Assembly: GCA_965249955.1 (NCBI GenBank)
Contig: OZ252261.1
Location: 3,348,001 to 3,412,000 of the forward strand
From: SB11 sp965249955
GTDB taxonomy: Bacteria > Bacteroidota > Bacteroidia > UBA8524
Direction of reading: 5' to 3'
DNA length: 64,000 bases
Shown here piece by piece: positions 1 to 8,522 of the stretch (positions are counted from its first letter, which is position 1; every line of letters starts with the position of its first letter). The translations under genes were made by a program, and so were the position numbers. Under the pieces are notes generated by a model, which was not told the DNA's origin, ran no database searches, and was given only the letters and a program-made list of their open reading frames with translations.

Positions 1-770
1 TGTGTTTATAAGCAAGTGTAGTGTATCAATTACTTTTGGTGCACTATTTTACGCATAAATTTTGTTTAACACTACTTTTATCAGTTTTTGCGAGGATAAG
101 TTTTTAGAAATTAAGATTGATATAAGCGGCGGTTCGATGTGTGTGTGATAGGATACTAAATGTGTTTAGTTAATCATATTAGCGGCTACTTTTTATGCGT
201 TAGTTAGTAACGCTGCATGGGAAAAATATTTTTGTCGTCTTTTAGCGTGTTTTTGTCGATAAAAATGCCATTTTGTATAAAATTTTTAAGGAGTTCTTGT
301 TTGGAGTTTTTTTTTGATTTTACTTTACAAAAGTTATATTCATATAGTGCAACTTAACACACATATATCAACTAATCCTATTGTAGGTAGACACTTTATA
401 AGTGACTACTTTCAAAGTATTGGTCAGTGTTATACAGCTCACCCGTCGGTGAATGTAAGTGTGATAGTAAGGCTACAAAAAATGCATTCGTTTTATCTAA
501 ACGCATTGATGCTATTGCTTCTTAAACGATACATAACCAACAACACTTAGTTATACCAACAATTTCTTTTTAACCTTAATGTAAAGGCAGGGCTAGTGGT
601 TCAGCCTTTATCTTATCTCCTGCGCTATACTGTGGCAACAGTTTCATAGTGGCTATTAACGTAATCTTCTTTCTTTCCGTAATAGGAAAACTCTGTAATT
701 GTATTTAGGCAACAATGTCCAATGTTAAAACAAATTTACCGAATATTTAAAACTTTTACACAAACTCAAA
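1..770. other. AT-rich region with no convincing gene
   Basis: I see no supportable gene in this stretch. A 78-codon frame at 314-550 has no family resemblance, no ribosome binding site and a composition like non-coding DNA. A small hairpin (GCGTTA, 5-base loop, TAACGC) lies at 197-213. The last bases before the large secreted gene (752-770) recur with one mismatch at 7116-7134, which hints at a short duplicated leader. The promoter of the downstream gene presumably lies in the last 200 bases, but I could not find a clean TAnnTTTG element. Confidence 0.5.
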
Positions 771-3700
771 ATGACAAGTCTCAAAGCTAAGATTAGAGCT
801 AACAAAGTAATCTTTACACTCCTGCTATTTTCGTTTTTACTGACTAACTCTTCGGTAAAGGCTCAATTGGTTGGTGGAACAACATATTCCATTAACGGTA
901 CACAAAATCCTCCATCTTCATTTAGTACAGTAGCTAATGCTTTTACTTACTTAAATGCTAATGGTGTTTCGGGTTCTGGTGTAATCACTCTTGAAATTGC
1001 TTCTGGTTATACAGGGGAATCGGGTGTTATTCCTGCATTAACTCCATTTGTAGGTATGGATGCTACTAGACCCATTGTGTTAAAACCTGCTAGCGGGCAA
1101 ACACCAACTATTTCAACGTCTCCTGCTGCTACAAGTGCAGTTATTCGTTTTAATGGTGTTAAGTATTTTACCATTGATGGTTCAAATAACGGCACAACGT
1201 CTAGAAACTTAACTATTACAACTACTTCAACTACTACAACTGTAAGGCTTATTGATTTGGTGCCTACTTCAACTAGCAGTTGTAAGTTTATTACTATAAA
1301 AAACGTAAACCTTACAGGTAATTCAACTACCACTGGGGTAAATACCTACGTTGGTATATATTTAGGTAGTGGAACGGCTACACCGGGTGCAGCTTTACTT
1401 ACCGGTAATGATTCAAACCTTTTTCAAAACAACATAATTGAGGCTGTTAGAAATGGTATTTATTTAAGAGGTACTAATACAGCTACACAATACGATTCTT
1501 ATAATAGAGTATTAAATAATACTATTGGGGGTACTATTGCTCCAGGTGGTTCACAAAACACTACATTTTTTGGCGGCGTTTCTACTGTAAGTGGTATTTA
1601 TCTTAACTCTCAAAAAAATGCAATAGTTGATGGTAATACTGTAAGAAACTCGGTGCAGGGTTTTTACTATGCACGTGGTATACACCTCGATGCTCTTTTA
1701 TCAACAGGTGCTTCAAACAAAGATGTAACCATAAACGCTAACAACATTTACAACTTGGTGTATAATGGAATAAGCGGTTATGGAAACCATGGTATTAGAG
1801 TGCAGATAAACAACAATACAGCAAATAATATTCGTATTACAAATAACTTTATAAGCAATATTGCTGCTGATGGTGATAATGTTACCAGTTCTTTTGACTA
1901 CAGTATTGCTGGAATTCAGATACCATCAAATGCGTCAGCAGCCAATACTGATGCAGGGGTTTTTATCTATCACAATAGTATAAACTTGTATGATAATGGT
2001 ACTCAAAAACTATTAACACGTACAAACCTTATAGCTTCGTGTATAGCTACACAAACCAACGTTGCAGGTGGTGTACATATAAAAAATAATATTCTAAAAA
2101 ACACATATCCTGCTTCAAGTTCAACAACATCAAGGGCTTTAGCATACTTTTCTCAAAACACTACCAACATTCCATATATAGTGGCAAATGGTGGAAGTTG
2201 TGATTATAACGATGTGTATGTAAACGGCACAAACGTTAATAATGTATTTGGTTTTGTTAAAGGGGTTGATTACACCACCTTTGCTACTTGGAAAGCTAAT
2301 GCTGTTGATGCCAATTCTTTAAACTTAGACCCTGGTTATTTGAGTGATATTAATTTACGCACACTTAGTATAGATTTAAATAATGCAGGAACCCCTGTTG
2401 GCGTTACTACTGATATTGATAAAAATAGTCGTAGTGTTTCAACCCCTGATATTGGAGCGTCAGAATACACTCCTCCAACCTTTAATGTCCTTGTTGAAAA
2501 GATAATCGGATTACGTACAGGTTGTAATTTGGGTACAAATAGTATTACAGCACTAGTTCGTAACGTAGGGATAAGCCCTGTTAGCGTTGGTGATACATTA
2601 GCACTTTGGTATAGTGTTAATGGCTCAGTCAAAGTATGGGATACCGTGTTTGTTTCAACAGCATTACTAACTGGCGATTCTGTGCAGCTTACTTTTTCTA
2701 CATCACACAATTTTTCAGCATTTACCAACCATTTGGTATATGTTGGTGTTAAATATCGTAAAGATCAGTTCCCTGCTAATGACTCTACTAATATTACTAT
2801 TAGTAACTTTAACTGTATTACTAGTAACCCTCATATTAGCGATTTTGAGACCAGTGATAATGGTTACACACAAACAGGGGGATGGGTTAGAGGTGTTCCT
2901 GCCAAAGCAAACATTAATACTGCCGGTAGCGGAAATATAGCTTGGGTGGTAGAAGGTTTATCAGGCACAACATACTCGAACAATTTAAAAAGCTACTTGT
3001 ACTCGCCATTATTCGACTTCACAGCAGCTTGTCAACCTAGTGTATCGTGGTTAATGCGTTATGTTACCGAAAATAACTGGGATGCAGTTGTTTTTGAAGT
3101 AACTACTGATAATGTAAACTGGACTAAAGTTAATACTGTTACACCTGCATACAATAGTACTAGTGTAAATGGCCCTGTACCTCCTAATAAGTGGTCGGGT
3201 AATAACGGTGCATGGCAAAAATATACTGCCGATTTATCAGCATATGCAAATGCGCCTTTGTTTGGATTTAGGTATTATTTTGGAACTGATGGTAGCGGTA
3301 ATGTTTATGACGGTGTTGCTGTTGATAGTATTGCCGTTGAGTTTTATCCTCCATTAGGTACGGTAAGTGTACTTTCTAGCTTACAAAACGATACCGCGTT
3401 TATTAAAGCACCTTACAAATTTACATCTAACCTTGCCGGTAAAGCAGGTATTGAGCACCGCTGGTATGTTGATGATGTTTTGGTTGACTCTTTAAATTCA
3501 AGCCTAAGCCAATCATGGTTAGCTAATGGAACCTCAAAAATTAAGTATGTAGGTAAATCTTGCGCCGAGATTGATTCAGTACTAATACCTGTTACAATAA
3601 TTACTCCAGTGGGTAAACCAACAATTGACTTTATTGCTAATAGGTACACTGCCAATGCTGGTGAAATTATTAGTATAAATAGTCTTACAGGTAATGGAGC

Positions 3701-6700
3701 ATTTAGCTGGAAATGGATTGTATCGCCTGACTTGGGTTACGATTACTTGGCAGGAATACCAACAAGCTCTTTTTCTTTTGTTAAATCTTCACAAGAAACA
3801 GAAGCAAATACTGAATTATTTTTCTTTTTGGGAAATGAATACGATGTATGTTTAGTTGCTGAAAACGTAAACGGTATTGATACACTATGTAAACCTAAAT
3901 ACCTAACAGTTTCTAATGCTTTTGCAGCATGTTCATACCCAAGTATACTTTTCCCTAAAGGTAAAGTGTACGATTCTGGCTTAGGTAATGCTACTTACGC
4001 AAATAATGAAAACTGTACCACAGTTATTGAGCCTGATTGCGCTGATACTATTTACGTAAAATTAAACGCGTTATCAACTGAAACAAACGCTGATTTCTTA
4101 CGTATATACGATGGTGATGACAAAACAGGAACTCCACTATGGGATATCAACCAATACCCACAAGGTTTGAGCGGACAATTGGCCAATGTATTAAACCTTC
4201 CTTCAGTTATTGTAGCTACAAAAGGTTTTGTAACCGTTAGGTTTACCTCAAACGGCTCAGTAGTTAACGATGGCTTTGAACTACAATATTGGACAAAAGA
4301 CGTAACTCAAAAACCAATAGCATCATTTGATATGCCTAAAGGTGTACAATGCCCATCGGCTAATATTGGTATCACAAATACTACTATCGCCCGTGGTAAT
4401 ACCCGATACAGTTGGGATGTTGATGGTGATAATGTAGACGACTATAACGACGAAGAGTTTACTTTCCAATACAGTACACCGGGTACTTATACTATTCGTA
4501 TGGTTGCCTCAAACTGTATAGGTGCTGATACTGTATACAAAACGGTAGTAGTGCAAAACCCTTCAACTGTTCCTACAACAGCATTTGGTACAAAATATAC
4601 CAATCCTGCCGTTGGCGATGAAGTTATGCTTGCCGATTCTACATTAGGTTGTGTGCAAGGAATGGAGTGGTTTATTAGCCCTTCAACTTTTACCTACATT
4701 AACGGAACAACAAGTAGTAGCAAAAACCCTCAATTAGTATTTAATGCGGCAGGTTGTTATACAGTAAAATTGGTTACTTGGAATGGTATAGGCTACGATA
4801 GCCTTGTACGCCCATGTTATTTCAATGTAAAAAATGTATGTATGCCTTTTGTATCGCAATTAAACAGCGATATAGGTATTAGCCGTGTTGTTCTTAATAC
4901 AATTGATAACCAAAGCGAAGCTGGAACAAAAACATACTCTAACTATACCAATACTATTAGCACCGAGCTAATAAAAGGTGGTGTGTATGAGTTGACGCTT
5001 GAAAGACCAACCACGCTAAACAAAATGACTCGTAAAGCATGGATTGATTTTAACCAAGATGGAATTTTTGATGCTAGCGAAACAGTTGCCGTTGAAAACA
5101 ATGCACAAACAGCTACTTTCAAAGCAAACGTTACAATCCCTCGCACAGTAATGTCGGGCTATACACGCCTAAGAGTTGGTGTAGTATTCTCTAACACCAC
5201 AATAAACCCATGCGGTTCTAACTTTATTGGTGAGTTTGAAGACTATAGAGTTATATTTATTGAAGATGCAGTAATACCGGTAATTACTCTTACAGGTGCT
5301 GATACTATAAATATTGAACGCGGACGTGGCTACACTGAATTAGGAGCTACTGCTTTTGACAATATAGATGGTAATATTACCTCAAATATTGTACTTACTG
5401 GAGCTGTTGATACTATGGTAGTAGGTGCATACACCATTACCTACGATGTAAGCGATAGCTCGGGCAACAAAGCAGTAACAGTAAAAAGAATTGTAAACAT
5501 TACCCCTGATGTTACTAAACCTATTGTAACCCTAAACGGTAATGCACACGATACAATTTTTGTATTTACTTCATACCCTGATTTAGGAGCTAATGCAATA
5601 GATATTGTAGATGGTAACTTAACATCAGTAGTATTGCTTACCAGCAACCTTGATACAGCCAAAGTAGGTACATATACACTTACTTACTCAGCTACCGACC
5701 TAAGCGGAAATACAGGTTTTATAAATCGTTTTGTTACCGTTTTAGATACTGCAAAACCAGTAATTATACTTACAGGCAACAACCCGCTTGTTTGGTATGT
5801 AAACACACCTTATGTTGACCCAGGACATCAAGTAATTGATAACTACGATACTGGTCTTGTAGCCACCATTACAGGTACAGTAAACACAAACGTTACAGGT
5901 ACGTACCAATTGTTCTTCAACGTAGTAGATAATAGCGGAGACAGTGCAACAACAGTAATACGTGAGGTAATGGTAGTTGATACCATTAAACCAATAGTTA
6001 CCCTTGTAGGCCCTTTAACCGTTACTATTGATGTATTTACATCGTACTTTGAGTTGGGTAGCAGTGCTACTGATAACTACGATAACAGCCTGCCCCCAGT
6101 AACCATAGTAGGTGCTGTTGATACTGCTGTTGTTGGCGATTACGAACTGAAATATGTAATTACAGACGTTGAGAACAATACATCGGATACTGTAATACGT
6201 ACAGTAAAAGTAGTAGACCGTGTAGCACCAGTTATTATAGTACACAACCCTATAGTAATAGAGCGTACACAAGCTAAACCAAACCTTGCTGATTCAGTTT
6301 CGTACACCGATAACTACTACCCAAAATCAGCATTAACACTAAGCATTACAGAAAACATTGATGTAAATGTTGAAGGTTACTACACTGTTGAGTATGTAGT
6401 TACAGACCCTTCAGGCAATAGCAGTGCCATTGCCAAAGGCTTTGTATACGTAACAGGCGCAACAAGTGTACCTTCAGTAGTAAACAATGCAGCAGTTAAT
6501 GTTTATCCCAACCCTTCTAGCAGCACAGCATACGTTGCCCTTGATTTTACAAGCGAAGCAACAGTATCAATAACCGTTTATAATTCAATCGGTCAAAAAG
6601 TGATGCAAGTAAATCCAGAAGGAAGCTTTACCTCAAAAGTTGTTGAACTTAACCTACAAAACCTACAATCGGGTAATTACTTTATCCATATAGAAGGTAA

Positions 6701-6740
6701 CAACGGCGTAGCTATTAAAAAGCTGGTAATAGCAAAATAA
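771..6740 (+). CDS. Giant secreted T9SS cargo protein (beta-helix, CUB-like, PKD, GEVED, DUF5011 repeats)
   Basis: A 1989-residue protein, probably exported across the inner membrane by Sec and across the outer membrane by the type IX system, to be anchored at or released from the surface. Seen: a signal peptide (about residues 1-32, ending VKAQ); an Asn/Thr-rich region to about 600 resembling right-handed beta-helix repeats; a CUB-like region near 1054-1170; a PKD-like segment near 1180-1265 (WDVDGDNVDD); a GEVED-like segment near 1390-1497 (AWIDFNQDGIFD); five DUF5011/Ig-like repeats of about 75 residues at 1502-1899 (pattern DNxDGN...GTYTxTYxxxDxSGN); and a type A sorting domain at about 1907-1989 (VYPNPSS...GNYFIHI...KLVI). 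The role is inferred to be adhesion or matrix binding; no catalytic motif is visible. It is monocistronic, with a strong terminator directly behind it. Confidence 0.9.
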   Translation: MTSLKAKIRANKVIFTLLLFSFLLTNSSVKAQLVGGTTYSINGTQNPPSSFSTVANAFTYLNANGVSGSGVITLEIASGYTGESGVIPALTPFVGMDATRPIVLKPASGQTPTISTSPAATSAVIRFNGVKYFTIDGSNNGTTSRNLTITTTSTTTTVRLIDLVPTSTSSCKFITIKNVNLTGNSTTTGVNTYVGIYLGSGTATPGAALLTGNDSNLFQNNIIEAVRNGIYLRGTNTATQYDSYNRVLNNTIGGTIAPGGSQNTTFFGGVSTVSGIYLNSQKNAIVDGNTVRNSVQGFYYARGIHLDALLSTGASNKDVTINANNIYNLVYNGISGYGNHGIRVQINNNTANNIRITNNFISNIAADGDNVTSSFDYSIAGIQIPSNASAANTDAGVFIYHNSINLYDNGTQKLLTRTNLIASCIATQTNVAGGVHIKNNILKNTYPASSSTTSRALAYFSQNTTNIPYIVANGGSCDYNDVYVNGTNVNNVFGFVKGVDYTTFATWKANAVDANSLNLDPGYLSDINLRTLSIDLNNAGTPVGVTTDIDKNSRSVSTPDIGASEYTPPTFNVLVEKIIGLRTGCNLGTNSITALVRNVGISPVSVGDTLALWYSVNGSVKVWDTVFVSTALLTGDSVQLTFSTSHNFSAFTNHLVYVGVKYRKDQFPANDSTNITISNFNCITSNPHISDFETSDNGYTQTGGWVRGVPAKANINTAGSGNIAWVVEGLSGTTYSNNLKSYLYSPLFDFTAACQPSVSWLMRYVTENNWDAVVFEVTTDNVNWTKVNTVTPAYNSTSVNGPVPPNKWSGNNGAWQKYTADLSAYANAPLFGFRYYFGTDGSGNVYDGVAVDSIAVEFYPPLGTVSVLSSLQNDTAFIKAPYKFTSNLAGKAGIEHRWYVDDVLVDSLNSSLSQSWLANGTSKIKYVGKSCAEIDSVLIPVTIITPVGKPTIDFIANRYTANAGEIISINSLTGNGAFSWKWIVSPDLGYDYLAGIPTSSFSFVKSSQETEANTELFFFLGNEYDVCLVAENVNGIDTLCKPKYLTVSNAFAACSYPSILFPKGKVYDSGLGNATYANNENCTTVIEPDCADTIYVKLNALSTETNADFLRIYDGDDKTGTPLWDINQYPQGLSGQLANVLNLPSVIVATKGFVTVRFTSNGSVVNDGFELQYWTKDVTQKPIASFDMPKGVQCPSANIGITNTTIARGNTRYSWDVDGDNVDDYNDEEFTFQYSTPGTYTIRMVASNCIGADTVYKTVVVQNPSTVPTTAFGTKYTNPAVGDEVMLADSTLGCVQGMEWFISPSTFTYINGTTSSSKNPQLVFNAAGCYTVKLVTWNGIGYDSLVRPCYFNVKNVCMPFVSQLNSDIGISRVVLNTIDNQSEAGTKTYSNYTNTISTELIKGGVYELTLERPTTLNKMTRKAWIDFNQDGIFDASETVAVENNAQTATFKANVTIPRTVMSGYTRLRVGVVFSNTTINPCGSNFIGEFEDYRVIFIEDAVIPVITLTGADTINIERGRGYTELGATAFDNIDGNITSNIVLTGAVDTMVVGAYTITYDVSDSSGNKAVTVKRIVNITPDVTKPIVTLNGNAHDTIFVFTSYPDLGANAIDIVDGNLTSVVLLTSNLDTAKVGTYTLTYSATDLSGNTGFINRFVTVLDTAKPVIILTGNNPLVWYVNTPYVDPGHQVIDNYDTGLVATITGTVNTNVTGTYQLFFNVVDNSGDSATTVIREVMVVDTIKPIVTLVGPLTVTIDVFTSYFELGSSATDNYDNSLPPVTIVGAVDTAVVGDYELKYVITDVENNTSDTVIRTVKVVDRVAPVIIVHNPIVIERTQAKPNLADSVSYTDNYYPKSALTLSITENIDVNVEGYYTVEYVVTDPSGNSSAIAKGFVYVTGATSVPSVVNNAAVNVYPNPSSSTAYVALDFTSEATVSITVYNSIGQKVMQVNPEGSFTSKVVELNLQNLQSGNYFIHIEGNNGVAIKKLVIAK

Positions 6741-6773
6741 TCAAGTCTCATAGTTAATCATCATACCTACCTT

Positions 6774-6801
6774 AAAGGAGCCCGTGAGGGCTCCTTTTTT
6801 T
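6774..6801 (+). terminator. Rho-independent terminator after the T9SS gene
   Basis: AAAGGAGCCC, a four-base GTGA loop, then GGGCTCCTTT runs into a stretch of T. It lies 34 bases after the stop codon of the giant secreted gene. Confidence 0.9.
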
Positions 6802-6810
6802 GTTATATGG

Positions 6811-7052
6811 GGTTTCTTTTCACCCCGTCATTGCTATGCCTTGCGCAGCTTGATAGAAGCAATCCCTTTGAAACTCTGCAAACAGATTGCTTCAAAACCC
6901 GAAGACGGTTTTATCGCAATGACGAAATTCGCTTATATTTTACCCTCATCACAAAAACAAGCCCTCAAGCCTAACCACAACTTTGCCCTTCTCCACATGG
7001 TGAAGGGATTTACTGGCAACCTACCATCTTTATATTATTTTAGGATGAGGTC
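6811..7052. repeat. Dispersed repeat, copy 1 (partner at 8161)
   Basis: The first 120 bases (6811-6930) match 8161-8280 without gaps at 112 of 120 positions by eye. Inside, GTCATTGC (6827-6834) and GCAATGAC (6916-6923) form inverted ends, with an inner inverted pair GAAGCAATC / GATTGCTTC. The next 120 bases are looser, sharing a CCCTCATC start and GAAGGGATTTACTGG. This resembles the common bacterial GTCATTGCGA-type intergenic repeats. A 109-codon frame over it (6784-7113) is not a real gene. Confidence 0.8.
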
Positions 7053-7253
7053 AAAAAAACATGTTACGGTGTTATCTAGTTACGATGTTATGTTGTTACG
7101 GCCAGAAAAGTGAACACTTTTACACTAACTCAAAGAACGCCTGACAGGTAGTAATTTGAAAATCGTTTAGGTGAAACAGCAAGGCTTATTTGCTGATTTA
7201 GCGTGGAGGCAGTCATACTGAGCGAGGTTGAAGTATGGTGCGTTAGACTTTTT
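7053..7253. other. Repeat-rich spacer with no gene
   Basis: It contains a degenerate short tandem array of GTTACG / TGTTAT units (about 7062-7101), a 19-base near-copy (7116-7134) of the sequence just upstream of the giant secreted gene, and a fragment near 7212-7238 of the family GTCATACTGAGCGAGGTTGA, related to 13282-13310. No coding signal seen. Confidence 0.6.
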
Positions 7254-7365
7254 AACTCACCCTCGAATATTGCTACCGCCCGACGTTCACAAAGTCGTCC
7301 CTTTCTTTTGCATAGAGAGGAAAAAAGTGGGTAAGTCAAAGTCTTGGTAATAATTGGGGTGAGTA
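7254..7365. repeat. 112-bp inverted-end element, copy 1
   Basis: It starts AACTCACCCT and ends TTGGGGTGAGTA, forming imperfect terminal inverted repeats. A second element with the same ends and the same 112-bp length lies at 48967-49078. The interior has a weak CCTTTC...GAGAGG pair. It looks like a miniature non-autonomous element. Confidence 0.65.
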
Positions 7366-7372
7366 AAGAAAA

Positions 7373-7559
7373 ACCACACCAACCCCTCCTTATCCTTCCC
7401 GCAAACCCAACCGAAGGAGGGGGAATTGGCAGCCGCACAAGCTCACCAATTCCAAATATTCATCAATTATCAATACTCATCCGTCTATAAAAGGCTTGCA
7501 GCGTTGACTCCCCTCCTTGAAAGGATTCGTGCGTAGCAAAGGAGGGGCTGGGGGTGGTC
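7373..7559. repeat. About 185-bp element bracketing the DUF559 gene, left copy
   Basis: It begins with CCACACCAACCCCTCC and ends with GGAGGGGCTGGGGGTGGTC, giving inverted ends. The interior matches 7957-8082 closely (roughly 90% by eye with one or two small gaps), in direct orientation. It stops three bases before the stop codon of the nuclease gene. Confidence 0.8.
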
Positions 7560-7562
7560 AAA

Positions 7563-7916
7563 CTAAACCAAGTGCCGCAAAATTTCAGCTATAACAAAAT
7601 CAGGTTGCTCAAAAACCAGTTTGTTTTCAAAGCGGATAACCGTAACCCCAACAGAAGTTAGATATTTATCCCTTTCAAGGTCGTTTTCCAAATTAATAGG
7701 GTTGTTGTGTACTTCACCGTCCAACTCAATAGCTAATGAACGGTATGTACAATAAAAATCAACAATATAGTTATTAATGCTGTGCTGCCTTCTGAATTTA
7801 AACCCTGCCAATTGACTACTTTTTAGCAATTTCCACAAAGCCTTTTCGGCGGGTGTGGCATTGTTTCTTAGCTGTTGCCGTATTTGTTTTAGAGATGGTT
7901 TATTGTGCAGTTGCAT
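7563..7916 (-). CDS. DUF559 (Vsr/REase-like) endonuclease-domain protein
   Basis: A small protein of about 117 residues covering one DUF559 domain, a very-short-patch-repair/restriction-like nuclease fold. Visible family landmarks in order are TPAEKALWKLL, GFKFRRQH, YIVDFYC, LAIELDGEVH and a late VIRFEN. The acidic and basic residues expected for a metal-dependent PD-(D/E)XK-like site are present (D of VDFYC, E and D of ELDG). I chose the ATG at 7916 rather than 7952, because the longer start would lie inside the flanking repeat. The gene sits alone, bracketed by two direct copies of a 185-bp element. The role is unproven: DNA repair, defence or an accessory of the repeat family. Confidence 0.85.
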   Translation of the reverse strand: MQLHNKPSLKQIRQQLRNNATPAEKALWKLLKSSQLAGFKFRRQHSINNYIVDFYCTYRSLAIELDGEVHNNPINLENDLERDKYLTSVGVTVIRFENKLVFEQPDFVIAEILRHLV

Positions 7917-7946
7917 TATTACGAATATAGTTTTTTGTACCGTTTT

Positions 7947-8125
7947 GACCACCCCTAACCCCTCCTTGTCCTTCCCGCAAACCCTATCGAAGGAGGGGGA
8001 CTTGGCAGCCGCACAGGCTCACCAATTTCAAATATTTAATCAATTATCAATATTCGTTCGTCTGTAAAAGGCTTGTAGGGTTGGTGGGGATAAAGAGCGC
8101 GGCAGAGGAGGGGATGGGGGTGGTC
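7947..8125. repeat. About 180-bp element bracketing the DUF559 gene, right copy
   Basis: Its ends are 7947-7965 and 8107-8125, nineteen bases each, inverted and matching at 17 of 19 positions (GACCACCCCTAACCCCTCC against GGAGGGGATGGGGGTGGTC). It is in direct orientation to the left copy. Confidence 0.85.
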
Positions 8126-8160
8126 GGTATTTACAGATTTATTGACTTGTTGATTAACAG

Positions 8161-8408
8161 GTTTTCTTTCCACCCCGTTATTGCGATGCCTTGCGCAGCT
8201 TGGCAGAAGCAATCCCTTTGAAACTATGCAAACAGATTGCTTCAAAACCCGAAGACGGTTTTATCGCAATGACGAAATTTCGTTAGCATTTTTCCCTCAT
8301 CCCCAACAACCAGACCTCCCACCACAGCCCAACTGCGACCTTCTCCTTAAGGAGAAGGGATTTACTGGTAATCAACCGGCTTTAAAATATCTCAGGAAGA
8401 GGGCAATA
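8161..8408. repeat. Dispersed repeat, copy 2
   Basis: Partner of 6811-7052 in direct orientation. The first 120 bases match at 112 positions. The later part carries CCTTCTCCTTAAGGAGAAGG, a perfect 20-bp palindrome in place of the CCTTCTCCACATGGTGAAGG found in copy 1. Confidence 0.8.
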
Positions 8409-8522
8409 CCATCCCACCAATTCCCTCTCTTTTGGAGAGGGCGGCTGTTTGCAAGTCGGGCTATGGGGTGATTGGGGAGAGGTTAAGAAGCACAAGCGGT
8501 TCAATTACGTCAGCAAGGGGAG
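8409..8522. other. Repeat debris between the nuclease patch and the TIR gene
   Basis: It contains CCCTCTCTTTTGGAGAGGG (8422-8440), a self-complementary stretch, followed by a G-rich tail. Frames crossing it do not resemble proteins. Confidence 0.5.

Noticed and set aside
314..550. 78-codon frame in the first non-coding region
   Set aside because: No similarity to any family, no ribosome binding site, composition like the surrounding non-coding DNA.
6784..7113. 109-codon frame behind the T9SS gene
   Set aside because: It lies within the terminator and the dispersed repeat; the related frame at 8181-8471 in the other repeat copy exists only because the repeat does.
7917..7952. Longer start of the DUF559 gene
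   Set aside because: The extra 12 codons run into the inverted end of the right-hand repeat; the family starts at about the ATG at 7916.
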